Shown here in pieces: positions 9,911 through 20,785 of a DNA stretch of 64,000 nt. Source of the stretch: Ilex aquifolium (lineage: Eukaryota; Streptophyta; Magnoliopsida; Aquifoliales; Aquifoliaceae). The translations under genes were made by a program, and so were the position numbers. Below the pieces are notes generated by a model. The model was not told the DNA's origin, made no database searches, and was given only the letters and a program-made list of their open reading frames with translations. Each line of letters begins with the position of its first letter. Position 1 is the stretch's first letter. Where the stretch lies: contig OX637394.1 of assembly GCA_951799425.1 (NCBI GenBank), positions 18,037,001 to 18,101,000 on the forward strand, read 5' to 3'.

Positions 9911-11216
9911 TTTACATTCACCCAATTCAAAAAAGATCAAAATAAAAAATTTGAAAAATATAATGAAAAAAGTTGCCTTTAAAGAATCAACAATGAGAAT
10001 TGAAGATGATGACCACCTCAAAAGTTTATCTGCTTTCACTTTGTTTTGTTTTTCTCTTCCCATTTTTATTGGCAGCTTCAGCTCATACTAATGTAGGTTT
10101 CCTTCAATTTCTTTCTCAACAGTTTTGAAACTCCACCTCAATGTCCAAGGTTATTTACACACCCAACAACTCTTCATATTCATCTGTCTTGGATTTACCC
10201 ATACAAAACTTACGATTCACTTCACCTGACCTTTAGCCATAATCACACCATTACAAGAGTCACATTTCAAAGAGCTATATATTGTTCTCGAAGACATGGT
10301 ATGCAGGTTAGAGCTATATTACTATGAGGGTCTTCCTTATGTTTTTTCAGTACCATTTATCATCATTGATAAGTTAAAGATTCGATCACTCACTATCAAT
10401 ACAGAAGGCAACACGACGTAGATTCAAGTTAGTGCCCCTCTTGGTGAACTTTATTATAATATCATAAATAAGAGTAAAACAGTTGCCTTTTCAGCAAGAA
10501 TTTGACCATCCGTGGGCTTTGGTGGCATACAAGTGGGGGAGGGTATGACACTCTACTACATAAATTTGGCCTCGCTGTTGATCATGTAACTGATGCTCGG
10601 TTGGTTGATGTCAATGGTAGAATTCTCAACAGACAATCAATGGGAGAAAATATCTTTTTGGCTATTAGAGGAGGTGGAGGTGCTAGTTTTGGTATTATAT
10701 TGGAATGGAAATTAAGTTTAGTTACAGTTCCAAAAATTGTAATTGTTTTCACAGTAAGCAAAATGTTGGAACAAAATGCAACCAAGCTTGTTCATTGGTG
10801 GCAATACATTGCACACAAGATAATTTAGGCAATATTCTGTGTATAAGTCTTTAATATAAATCTTCTGTGTATAAGTCCTTTTTTGTGTAAATATTTTGTG
10901 AATAGATAAACTTTGGTTGTTTTTTTAATATTTCATTTACGTAAAAACCCTTTTCCTTTATTCATGGAAGATAATTTAGGCAATTAATTGTGGGATTCAA
11001 TTTCCTAATTTTTTGGGTCTACATGTTTGAATTTTGAACTACATCTCCCTCTTTCATTCAACGACTGAAATTCTAAAAACAAAACTCTTCATCTTATTAG
11101 CCGTTTCCTTATTTTTTTTTGATTCTATTTTACTAGCTAAATGGTTTCCTAAATTAAAGGATAATTAACCGTTGAATTTTGAAAGGATTCCATTAGCTTT
11201 AAAAAGATTTCCTATT

Positions 11217-11425
11217 CTCCCTCCCTCTCTCTCTTTCTCTCTCTCCCTCCTTATTTGACTCTCTCCGTTACTATCTCTCTCTTTCCCTATTTTCTCTCGC
11301 TCTCGCTCTCACTCTCTTTTCCTCTATTTTCTCTCTCAAACTTGTTCTCTCTGCCATTGTTACTCTCCTCTCCCTATTCTATCTCTCTATCTCTCTCTCT
11401 CCCCCTTATTTTCTCTCTATATTTA
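11217..11425. repeat. CT-rich microsatellite
   Basis: Interrupted (CT)n with CCCT and TTCT variants over about 200 bp. Confidence 0.85.
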
Positions 11426-11431
11426 TACAAT

Positions 11432-11895
11432 GTTACATTTAAGTCACATTGTGTGATACCCATTAAGTCTAAAACACTGCATATGATGTTTGTTTTGCAA
11501 TGTGACATCAGAGTCACACTTTTGATGCCCATACCATAAAAAAACAATGCATATGATGTGTAGTTGCATTGTGATATTGGATTCACACTTTGATACCCAC
11601 CATGTGTTTTTGAATCTTTATATGATGCGTATATGAAGTGTTACATTGGAGCCATAGTGTGATACCATCCATATACAAACCCTGTGTATGGTGTCTATAT
11701 GCAGTGTGACATTGATGCTACATTGTGATGCCCACAATGTGCCAATCTCTGGGTTACACTATGATACTTTCCATGTGCCAAAACCTATATATATTGTGTG
11801 TATACAATGGATATTGATGACACATTATAATGCCCATAGTGGCCCAACCCTGCATATGTATTTTACAAGCAGTGTGACATTGACGTCATAGTGAC
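11432..11895. repeat. Diverged minisatellite of about 69 bp
   Basis: The unit starts GTKACATT and contains a GTCACA-like word, a TGATRCCCA-like word and CATATGATG. Starts fall at 11432, 11502, 11571, 11640, 11706, 11809 and 11874; the 103-bp step holds a partial extra unit. Confidence 0.75.
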
Positions 11896-11940
11896 CAAAC
11901 CCCCGTTTTCAATAAATTTCAACAATGCCGACGATATGTG

Positions 11941-12455
11941 TTCTTCACTGTGAAACCCTCAATAAAAATATATTTATTTGACACCCAAGAATGGTGTTTG
12001 AGGTAGATATTTGTGTACCATTTGAATTTCAAAATTTCACCCTCAAATCTTGGAAACTTCGACGCCACTCGTGGAGACATGCGAGCAGTTACTGTCTCTT
12101 GCTGTTCTTTCCATCGATTTCCTTAGACAGGTAGGAAACTTTTCAAATTGAAAACTTTTCCAAAAAATTGCAATGAAGTCGCATGTATGCTGCTATGTGT
12201 GTTATTCACAATGGATACTGACTTTTTGAGTTCTTCATTGTGAAACCCTCAATAAAATGGATTTCTTTCCATTTTTTGTAATGTGAATGCTGAGAAAATA
12301 GTGTTTGGGGAAGTTATGTGAGCCCTGTTTGAATTTCAAATTTTTTTATCTTTACATCTTGCAAACCCGACGACAATTGTGGAGGCGTGCAAAACTTGAT
12401 GTCTCTTCCCTTTCCTTCCGAAGGTTTCCTTAGATAGTTAGGAAACTTTTCAACT
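11941..12455. repeat. 290-bp tandem duplication
   Basis: TGAAACCCTCAATAAAA occurs at 11951 and again at 12241. Both copies continue with TTTGAATTTCAAA, a GTGGAG..GCG word and GGAAACTTTTCAA. The copies differ by many substitutions, so the duplication is old. Confidence 0.75.
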
Positions 12456-13808
12456 TCAAAAATGGGTATTTGGACTTTAGCTATAGCATGTTGACTTCTT
12501 TGACGATATTTTCAAAAGTGATATTTTTCTTCTAATAGTTCTAATATTATGTACTAGCCTCTTTTTTTTTTTTTCAAAAGAAAACTGTATCGAAATGAGG
12601 TGGATAGACTCCGTTCTCTTTTTCTATGGCATGAAACTCGATTCACTTGCTTATTTGCTGAACAGGGCATACCCATATAGAATTCATTATAAAATAAAGT
12701 TAGATTATGTGAAGGAACCTATTCTTGAAAGCGTTTTTGAATGAATATGGACAAAGTTCTTTGGAGTAGAAGTTGGGGATCCTGCGATTGTGTTGACTCC
12801 TTATGGAGGAAGAATGAGTGAGATTACAGACTTTGAAACACATTTCCCCCATAGAGCTAGGAATATATACAAAATTGAATACCATGTAGGTTGGAAAAAA
12901 TAGGGGACAACAATTGTGAATAGGCATATTAGTTGGGTTCGAAGACTGTACAAATATATGGCTCCATATGTTTCCAAGAATCCAAGGCAAGAATTTATCA
13001 ATTACATGGATCTTCATATAGGAGTCAATAACGAAGGGAAGACAAGCTATGCACAGGCAAGCATTTGGGTATGAAATATGTAACACCCCGCATTTTCTTT
13101 TATATATGTATATAGATATATAATAAATATTTGTTGTAAAAATGTGGATATGTGTAGTGATGTGTGTTTGAATTTGGTAGATTGGAAAAGTAAAGATTTA
13201 AAATGTTAGTGGAAATAATAGTTGAAATTTAGTTTTAATAAGTGAAAATATGAAATTTTAGGTCTCATAACTTGTATTAAATAGGTTTGGTGTAGAAATA
13301 TGTGTTGGAGAGATTTGGGATGGATTTGGTTAGCTTAGGAATGGATTGGAAATGAAAAAAAAAAAAAAAAGGGGGGATGAAACAGCTGTGAACAGTGCAC
13401 GTGAACTGTGCACTGGCTGCAACTTCAAGCTCGATTTCGACCTTGATGCAGTCAATATCTCTCAAAACTCAAATCATGAAAGTTGTAGAACTCTTTCTTA
13501 GCGTTCCATATCATCTTGAATCATCTCAATCGGAGCTCGGATGAGAGAGTTATGCCCAGATAACGAAACGATGTCAAAACAGCCCATGAACAGTAAAATT
13601 CGGGGCAGCTGGGTTTAAAACCCCATTTACACTACATTTTCTCTCATTTCATACATTTCACTCTCAACCCACATCTCTTAGAGCCCTAGGAGAAGGTAAA
13701 GGGAAGAAGAAAAGGGAGAAAGAGAGTCTCTAAAGCTTGGGCTTTGGTTTGAAATTCTTGATTTCAAGGTAGGGGTTTTCTCTCACTCTTGTTCATTGAG
13801 GCTAGGGC

Positions 13809-13820
<12 letters not shown>

Positions 13821-13862
<42 letters not shown>
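13821..13862. repeat. (TG)n microsatellite
   Basis: About 21 TG dinucleotides after a short TA run, inside the solo LTR. Confidence 0.95.
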
Positions 13863-13865
<3 letters not shown>

Positions 13866-14251
13866 CTTTTGACTTAAAATCCTAGATGTATGTTAGGAAA
13901 CCTTTGATTCTTGATGTCTATGCAAATATTATCATGTTTTAAACAATGTTATGGTTGGGTAACTACTAAATCTCTTGTTTTTGCTCTCAATCCTAGTTTT
14001 TGAGAAATATGGATTTTCCTCTCTATATTCACTCAATCTTGGTTTTGAAAACTCTAGTGCTTGGTGTTGGGAATTAAAATGATATTGTGAATGATCTCTC
14101 GTATGTGTTTTCTTAAATTGCTCTATCGAAATATCACTTGTGAGAATTGTGGATTTGGGGAAATTGTGATAAATTGGGGGATTTGTGGAATTGTTTGTTA
14201 TTTGAGAAAATTGTTGGTATGGTATTTCTTGTATGGTGTTTGGATGAACAT

Positions 14252-14400
14252 GAGTGAGAGGTTCCTTGTAAGGATGCTCATACCAAAGAAACAAAACATT
14301 GAGGGTGAGAGGTTCCTTGTAAGGATGCTCATACCAAAGAAACAAGACCTTGAGGGTGAGAGGTTCCTTGTAAGGATGCTCATGCCAAAAAAGGACAATA
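14252..14400 (+). repeat. 51-bp tandem array in the solo LTR, three units
   Basis: GAGAGGTTCC starts at 14256, 14307 and 14358. Each unit carries TTCCTTGTAAGGATGC, a near-palindrome. Because 51 is a multiple of three, an open frame repeating ERFLVRML results; I regard it as a by-product of the repeat. Confidence 0.9.
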
Positions 14401-15232
14401 TTATATCCGATGTGGGTTATTGGTTTACTTTTGGAAATTGTATGGCTCATGGTTGGTAATTGGTTTCACCTCTCCGTTTAACTTTATTGTTGTTCGTAAA
14501 GTTGAGATCTGTTTAAAATGTCCAGGTTTTTACTTCAAAAATTACATATGCTATTTGTAAAATGAGACCGACCGCTTTTCTATGTTTTTCTAAAACCTTG
14601 TTCAAGTTTGGGAGGAATGTTGCTACAGAGCCTAGTGCTCACCCCCTACAAACAACATATTTCAGGTCTTGTCTAGAGGAGGAGCTCGGAACTAACGAGT
14701 CGGGACATTGGAAAGCTCCCATAGAAGGGAACGTAGATCCCGAGGGAGATGCTTAGTGTTTTATTTTCTTTTGTGATAAACTAGGAAGTTCCTTTTGAGG
14801 CAATGTAAAGTCTAACATTATTTTTATGTTTCCGCTGCCAAGTGTGGTTTAATTCTTTTGGGATGTAGATGTCATTGTTTGACATATTCTTTTGGATAAT
14901 GTTGTAAGTATTTTTATGAATCAATGGACCCGGTGTGGTCAATGTAGTATAATTGCACAGGTTGTGTTTTGGATAGAGCTCCCCGAACAAAGGAGACTCT
15001 GCCCAAATTTTGTTAAATTAAGGACCCCCTGTTATTTATGGGTTTTTATTAGTTGCTCTCATGGTATAAATGGTTTTAGAATGTAATGCCATCCAGGGTG
15101 GTATTTGGGGCGTTACAAAATATTCTCAAAACAACTTCAACCAATTGGTGTACGTGAAAACCTTGGTTGACCATGTTAATTTTTTCAGGGATGAACAAAG
15201 TATTTCCACCTGTTTAATTGTTTGTAAAGGAA

Positions 15233-15880
15233 CCATAGATACTATGGATATGTTCACCTAGGTATTTGGATTCTCTTACTTTGAAATTCTTTAAATTTTG
15301 GTAAAATTCAATTATCCAATGTTAAATTTATTGGGCCCCGTTATTGGCTTATGTGGGTCTCAATGATAACTAATCATCCAATAAGTGGATTTACGATTCT
15401 TCTCTTGTTCGACCACAAAACTAAATTGTGTGGGTTTCTATTAGCTTTACTAGAAACATACTATGCAGGTGAAAGTTTTTGTTATGCTAAGATTAGCTAG
15501 GAAATGGACCACAATCTTTTTCAGCCAGCTAGTTGCAACAAGCCCAAGCCAAGACATTCACAAAACATAGTCAAATTTAATTGGGGAAATGTTGATCTTT
15601 TTCGAATCTAAAAATACAAGGATCACTAGAAATTGATCCAATTGGTGTCAAGTTGTCTTGTGATAGTTAAACCTACAAAATTCATATTACAATTATTCTA
15701 AGACATTTTTAGTACTACGACAATGTTCATCCTGAGTCGAGATCAAACCCTCCATGAGATTCATAGTTGCATTACTTATAACTTCCAAATGCAATTCAGA
15801 CCTGTAATGATATGTCATGGAAATTAATCAATAATGAAGCATTTCATTATCCATACATGGGATCATATGTTGATATTTTT
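15233..15880. other. No gene recognised
   Basis: AT-rich DNA between the BBE-like pseudogene and the 3'-truncated gypsy fragment. Confidence 0.4.
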
Positions 15881-16910
15881 TTTTTTGAACTTTTTTACTT
15901 GGTTGATTGGTTAGGACTTTCACCGTGTGGGCTTGAAAATAGTGTCTTAACTTTCTAGCGGAACTTGAAAATGCTAGGGCTAGTCATTCTAATGGAAAAT
16001 ATTGAGTCTCTGCGTCAAGGAGAGTTTTACAAACATAATAGATCAGTCTCATTTCTTTTCCACATAGCTTTGTTAGAACCCCCGCTGACTGCGCACTCCG
16101 AGACCGCTAGATACATGTACAATAGTCCCCCTTTCTGGGGTTGTGAGCAAGGGAGGTTTGGCCGGGTAAGATTTCAAGTCTTTGAATGACTCGTCTCACT
16201 CCTACATTCACAGGCCAGTTCAGGGCTTGGAAAAAAGGCCGGCACTAGGCAGAGGCTATTGATATAAACCTCTTTAAGGCAGCTGCCATTCCCTTCAATT
16301 TTTTCACTTCTTTCACATTTCTTGTGGGTTGTAGTTCAATTAGGGCTTTGACTTGTTTGGGATTTTCCTCAATCCCCTTTTTGGTCACGAGGAATTTGCT
16401 TGAGCCAACCATAAACGGAAATCTGGTGGTATCTCTTGTATGTGTCTAAGAAGCTCATTTGCTCATGTCCAGAGGTGTCATCAACCATTTGATTTATATT
16501 CAGAAGGTAAAAACTATCCTTGGGGTGAGCCCGGTTCAGATCCATGAAATCCATGCATAATCTCCATATTTCGTTCTTCTTCTTTACTACAATTATATTG
16601 GAGAGCTAGTCTGGGTAATGTACCTCCTTAATTGACCGCGCCTCCAACAATTTTCCAACTTCCTCAATAACAAATTCTACGTACTAAAGTGAAGACCTTC
16701 GTTACTTCTGTTTTATTGGCTTAAAGCTAGGGTCGACATTCAAATGATGTGAACTAACTTTAGGGTTGATTCCATGCATTTCATAGGGAACGGAGAACCC
16801 ATTGTGTCAATGAAGAACCTATCAAAAAGTGTCTATCAGTGTCATGCTCGACTATATAGATGGTTTTCAGATCCTCCACCTCATGTTTGGCCGACCTTGC
16901 TATAGGCTCC
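15881..16910 (-). pseudogene. RT and RNase H remnant
   Basis: Readable pieces include DLNRAHPKDSF and FLDTYKRYHQI (about 16554-16430) from the RT fingers and palm. After an internal deletion comes a stretch resembling the RT connection (about 16370-16220), then RNase H pieces ending near 15881 with an HYFQAHTVKVLTNQP motif. The YxDD catalytic box falls in the deleted part. Many stops and shifts make this a pseudogene. Confidence 0.7.
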
Positions 16911-17182
16911 TCTGTGTCTAGCTGTGCACAATTTAATTGCTATTTTTGCAAGTTGATTTCACGCCTCCTTGGTTTCCTAATATGTTTCTTTTATAGACTT
17001 CCCTTTAAAGTTGCCAATAGACAACTTCGAGAATTCACTTGGTCCTCTCGAATGTCAACTATCCCTTTATCTACAGGGAACCTCAAAATCTGAGGGTAGG
17101 TCTACAGAATTACCTTTATTTCGTGCAGCCATGTGCGCCCCATGATAGTGGTATAGTTGATTCTGAATTGGCTACAAGAAAC

Positions 17183-17512
17183 TCAGTCATCGTGTACTAG
17201 CAAGGTGATCTTTCCTTTAGGTAGCACCACCTTTCCACTGAACCCGACCAAAAGGGCATAGACCGACTTCAAGTCTTCCTCTTTCAAGCTGAGCTTTCGA
17301 AACAAGCCTACATATATTACTTCAGTAGAACTTCCTTGGTCGATTAGAATCCGCCTCATGTCAAAGTTGGCCACCCTTAGAGTGACAATCAGAGCATCAT
17401 TGTGAGGGTGGTGAATTCCTACAAGGTCATCGTCCGAAAAGCTAATCGTTCCTTCATGACAATCGACCCACATTTCTTGTTGAAATGCTTGGTCAAGAGG
17501 CTGACCTGACAT
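17183..17512 (-). pseudogene. Aspartic protease remnant of the gypsy fragment
   Basis: The open stretch of 109 residues includes SFSDDDLVGIHHPHNDALIV, then RRILIDQGSSTEVIY and LVGFSGKVVLPKGKI. This matches the order of the protease in the element at 4417-6873, with Asp-Gln-Gly in place of Asp-Asn-Gly at the active site. It is isolated from gag and RT by stops. Confidence 0.75.
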
Positions 17513-18464
17513 ACTTCCCTGATGTGCACTGCCTTTTGGATGTAAGCCCTTGCTGCTTTATTTGTCGCCATGTTCGGGTTAGAAGCAACATTAATTACAT
17601 TGATTACCATAGCTGGCTCTTGCACTTGGCCTCGGGTCGTCTCTTTCTTCTCACTTGTCTCTCATTTTGATTTCCGTTCATTAATGAATTGCGACAGGTG
17701 TCTCTTCTGGACGAGTTCCTAGAGATGCTACTTTAATGAGCGACAATTTACTATTATGTGATCGATGCCATGATGGTAAGAACACCTAAGATTGGGATTC
17801 CTTTTCTCTGGATATCCATCGAGTTTATTGGACCACTTCAAATATGGCTTGTTCTTGATCGATCTAAGACAAAATCTTGTAGATTGGCTATTTGAAACAA
17901 TGTTGACCCAAAAAATGATGAATGTGGCTGGAATTTCCCCTTCTCCTTCACCGTTACCTTTGGTTAGGGTTGGTTGGACTTCTCTTTGCCATTAACTTTC
18001 CTGCTTGGCTACTTCTAGTTGATCTCTCTCCCTAGGTCGTCGTCCACCTTCATGAATTTTTTAACCCTGGCCATTAGCTCCTCCATATCAACGATGGTTC
18101 TTCTGGTCAGAGTCTACTATAGTTGATTATCCTTGGGTAGCCCAATCTTGAATGATGCCACCAAAAATTTTGGGTTACAACTTTCTATTTATTCATGGTC
18201 TTCCTGTACCGATAAGCATATTCTCTAAGTGTCTCATTGTGCTTCTTCTTCATGGAGAGCAACAACCCAATGTCTTTCGGATAGCGACTACTAGTGATGA
18301 TCTAGCCGTAAATTGCTTGGCTAGTTGCACCCAACTTTTTGATTGAATCTCTTGATAGGCTATCATACCATTTCATGGCCAATTCTCCCAGATTGTTTAG
18401 GAAGTTCACATTTGGGCTTCATTCTTTCTATGAACGGTCATCAATTTCCTATAATAGCAGATAT

Positions 18465-18841
18465 TGTTGGGTTTTTTTTGTGGAGTCTAGTTTGTGTTGA
18501 TCCGGATGGTGACCCGACCCGAAATAATGTTGCGTGGTTCTTAATGGGAAATTTAATGAGGCTTAGTCCATGGAGCGGAGTCTTGGACTTGTTTTATAGC
18601 CCAGTGCGCAAGAAATATAAATACTGCTCTTTGGTGATTAGGGTTAGTTTTGTATTGTACAGCCGCCGCCCTCTGTATTTTCTTCTTCTCAATAGTGAAA
18701 TCTCTGCAGCTTAGTGGACGTACGCAAATTGTCGAACCACGTAAATATTGTCTTGTGTGTGTGATTGTTTTTTCCTTTGGCGTGTGTTTTCTCTATTCTT
18801 GTTCCTCACAGGTTGGAGTTTTTCGTATAAATTTCCTAACA
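18465..18841 (+). mobile_element. Copia-type solo LTR
   Basis: The 377-bp unit runs from TGTTGGG to CCTAACA and is flanked by GATAT on both sides (18460-18464 and 18842-18846). It has a TATAAATA-like box near 18618 and a GT-rich tail. Its short length and ends fit a copia LTR. Short frames inside it are incidental. Confidence 0.85.
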
Positions 18842-19404
18842 GATATGAGCTGTCTGTTCGATATGTCAGTCATAAAGTTTGAAGTTGGGAACTACAAATT
18901 TGCCCGAGATCTTCTCTCCCTTTATCCACCTTGCAAAAGGGGACATCTCTACTCCCTCGGAGTATTCCCCTGTGGCTCGCCTGGCAAGCTCCTAGCTAAT
19001 CTCAATTCAGGTCACTTTAGTTTGCTATCAAGCTCTCTGGTAGTGAAGTGTTTTCATGTTTCTTCCTCGTTCTCAATCTTTGTGGCTTTTCTTCTGCCAT
19101 TTCTCTTGCGCGTGTCATCCCTGTGTCTCCCGCTACACCAATTGGGACTGGGAATGTGAGTATCGCGAGCTGGTCCTCCCTTGACTTTTGTAGTCTAATG
19201 GTCGGACTCTTCCATCGTCTCTTGATCTTTCGATCTTTGCAGGGCATCCCTTAATGCCTCATTCTCTTGCCTAAGCTTTTCCTCCTCTTCTTGGGATTTT
19301 TTAAGCATGACATCATGGGAATCCAACCTACTTTGTACGGATTGCACGAGCTTCATGAAGGCAGAGATCTCCCCATCGGTACGTGGGAAGCCCTCTGGGT
19401 GCAC

Positions 19405-20253
19405 TGTGACACCCCAAAATCCGGGGGTCCGTTGATTACCAAGCTTGATTTTTTCCAAATCCCGATTTTTCACCTTCAGTGAAAATCTTCATTTTTGGTA
19501 CCCACGCGTAGCCCTCGTCGACGTGATCACTTCTCCCTTCTAGCTCGACGGAATCCGAGCAAAGAAATACAACTCGAATCTTGATTTTCGTACACCCTCA
19601 CCCGTTCACCTTCAGTGAAACTTGTTGTTTTTGGTACCCACGCGTAGCCCTCGTCGCGTAGATGAACTTTGCCTTTTGAATCGACGAATTCCGACGGACG
19701 GAACTCCCGGAATCTGAGCTGGAAGCTTGGAGATCAAAATTTTTCTTTCTCTTTTCTCTTTTCTCTTTTCTCTTTTCTCTTTTCTCCCCAACGTCCAGCA
19801 CTGAAGACATACTGGTTTTGAGTGATTTTTTGGCTAAAAAATCAGATATTTGCCGATATTTATAGTCGCAAATGAGCGGTCCACATCGCACCGCATATTT
19901 TCGACTTTCGGGTCCGTTTTTCGTCCCGAAACGATTCATTAAGTCCCGGATTAAGTCCAAATTAATTTTATTGGAACTTTAATCCAATTATAAGGAAATT
20001 TTATAAAATCCATTATTGGGGACCTTTAAAATTACATTCGCCACGCAGTCGCCTCGAACGACGTGCAAAAATCCGACTATCTCGGAATTCGACGAAATTT
20101 CTAGTGATTACTAGATTTCGCGTTGCGAATCCAATGACACACTCCGTTTCCTCATCCGAGGTCTAGAACATGATTATTTCAAATACGCATAAGGGTGGAG
20201 AATTACCATTTTGCCCTTTTTCAGAAAAAGTTCAAATTTTCCCGGGTTTTACA
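19405..20253 (+). mobile_element. Solo LTR starting TGTGACACCCC
   Basis: The 849-bp unit runs from TGTGACACCCC to GGGTTTTACA, with GCAC on both sides (19401-19404 and 20254-20257). It contains an imperfect internal duplication (CACCTTCAGTGAAA and TTTTTGGTACCCACGCGTAG occur at about 19470 and 19610) and a TTTTC microsatellite at 19741-19788. The 4-bp duplication is one short of the usual 5, so the boundary may be off by a base. Confidence 0.7.
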
Positions 20254-20378
20254 GCACGTCGTCTATATTGGTTGGAGGTTGGTACCTCCCAGATGAAAGG
20301 TTGTTTGAGTCTTCTAGATCTTTGTTCAAACTTTGGACTGCTTCCTCCCTAATGTCGCTATTTGACAGGAGGGAGATT

Positions 20379-20785
20379 TGATAGTTTTTGCGCGGGATTA
20401 ACTTCTTCATTGAATTCTTGGCTGGGGTTTAACTAGTCCGAGGTACTCAAATGCCTAAGTCAGTATGGATTCTCAGAAGTAGGTAGGTCAATTAACTGGG
20501 TAGGTATTGAGTACTTTGGCCTTTTGCTTTGCTTGGTTGGCTTTGCGAGGTGGTACACCTTCATCTCTGCTGGATTCCTTTGGAATGACACCAGTGTATT
20601 TTGTTGATTTGTGTTTATCTCTCTATTATTCCGATTGTTCGCTCAACATCATCCTTGATTCCATGAGATAATTTAGTTATCTTCTTTTAGAAGACAGAGT
20701 CATGAATCAAGTTGCTCGGTCGATCCATGTCCAGGTGCTCTTACTTAGCATGTGCCCTTATTACGTGCCTCCTGACAGACTATCA
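20379..20785 (-). repeat. Probable 5' LTR of the gypsy fragment
   Basis: The stretch runs from TGATAG to CTATCA (6-bp inverted ends) right after the expected place of the primer-binding site. No second LTR is available for comparison, so the call rests on ends and position. Confidence 0.45.

Larger units (their letters stand above)
10828..12580. other. Repeat-rich segment inserted in the BBE-like pseudogene
   Basis: No coding capacity recognised. It holds, in order, a short segment flanked by 16-bp direct repeats (10818-10984), a CT-rich microsatellite, a diverged minisatellite of about 69 bp and a 290-bp tandem duplication. I could not define transposon ends or a target duplication for the whole insert. 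Confidence 0.55.
13079..15117 (+). mobile_element. Solo LTR, family TGTAACRCCCC (copy 1)
   Basis: The 2039-bp unit runs from TGTAACACCCC to GGGGCGTTACA and is flanked by the 5-bp duplication AAATA (13074-13078 and 15118-15122), which interrupts the BBE-like pseudogene. It has no gag or pol frames. A second copy in the opposite orientation lies at 30235-32445, with matching ends over about 50 bp on each side. Length, TG..CA ends and 5-bp duplications fit a solo LTR of a large gypsy element, possibly a Tekay/Del-type chromovirus, but no internal domain is present to prove the lineage. Confidence 0.8.
10006..15232 (+). pseudogene. Broken BBE-like FAD oxidase gene in three pieces
   Basis: Three blocks align in order with the intact gene at 23449-25098: 10006-10827 (signal peptide and FAD domain), about 12580-13078 (middle and C-terminal half) and 15118-15232 (last part). 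The pieces are separated by an insertion of about 1.75 kb (where roughly 160 bp of coding sequence is also missing) and by a 2.0-kb solo LTR. Stops and indels occur throughout. The segment for the His-type flavin attachment motif is deleted near 10310, and the Cys codon of the second attachment site has become TGA near 10503. A 108-residue stretch from 10502 remains open and includes the GGGGASFG motif. The gene cannot make a working oxidase. Confidence 0.92.
17513..20378 (-). pseudogene. Gag remnant of the gypsy fragment (interrupted)
   Basis: Only pieces of frame remain. A 92-residue stretch at 19473-19195 has a coiled-coil rich in Glu and Lys, as expected near the Gag N-terminus. Two solo LTRs with their own target duplications interrupt the region. 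I infer gag from position and the coiled-coil, not from a clear domain match. Confidence 0.5.
15881..20785 (-). mobile_element. Decayed Tat-like gypsy fragment with two nested solo LTRs
   Basis: On the minus strand: a probable LTR at 20785-20379, gag fragments, protease (17512-17183), RT and the start of RNase H to about 15881. Integrase and the 3' LTR are missing, so the fragment is truncated at its 3' side. Two solo LTRs (18465-18841 and 19405-20253) have inserted in gag. Frames are broken throughout. Confidence 0.75.

Noticed and set aside
11255..11539. Leu/Ser-rich 94-residue ORF resembling a membrane protein
   Set aside because: Translation of a CT microsatellite.
12700..13086. 128-residue minus-strand ORF in the pseudogene, with a similar one at 24784-25107 in the intact gene
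   Set aside because: It is the complement of the BBE-like coding sequence; the real coding strand is plus.
14091..14459. ORF with ERFLVRML repeated three times, also readable on the other strand
   Set aside because: Created by a 51-bp tandem repeat in a solo LTR, since 51 is a multiple of three. The second family copy uses a 101-bp unit that does not keep the frame.
19598..19960. 120-residue minus-strand frame with a Lys/Glu/Arg repeat
   Set aside because: The repeat comes from the TTTTC microsatellite inside a solo LTR. No gene evidence.
20161..20260. Possible chromodomain or gag capture near 20254
   Set aside because: The apparent continuity is only the edge of a solo LTR rejoining interrupted gag; no domain is present.
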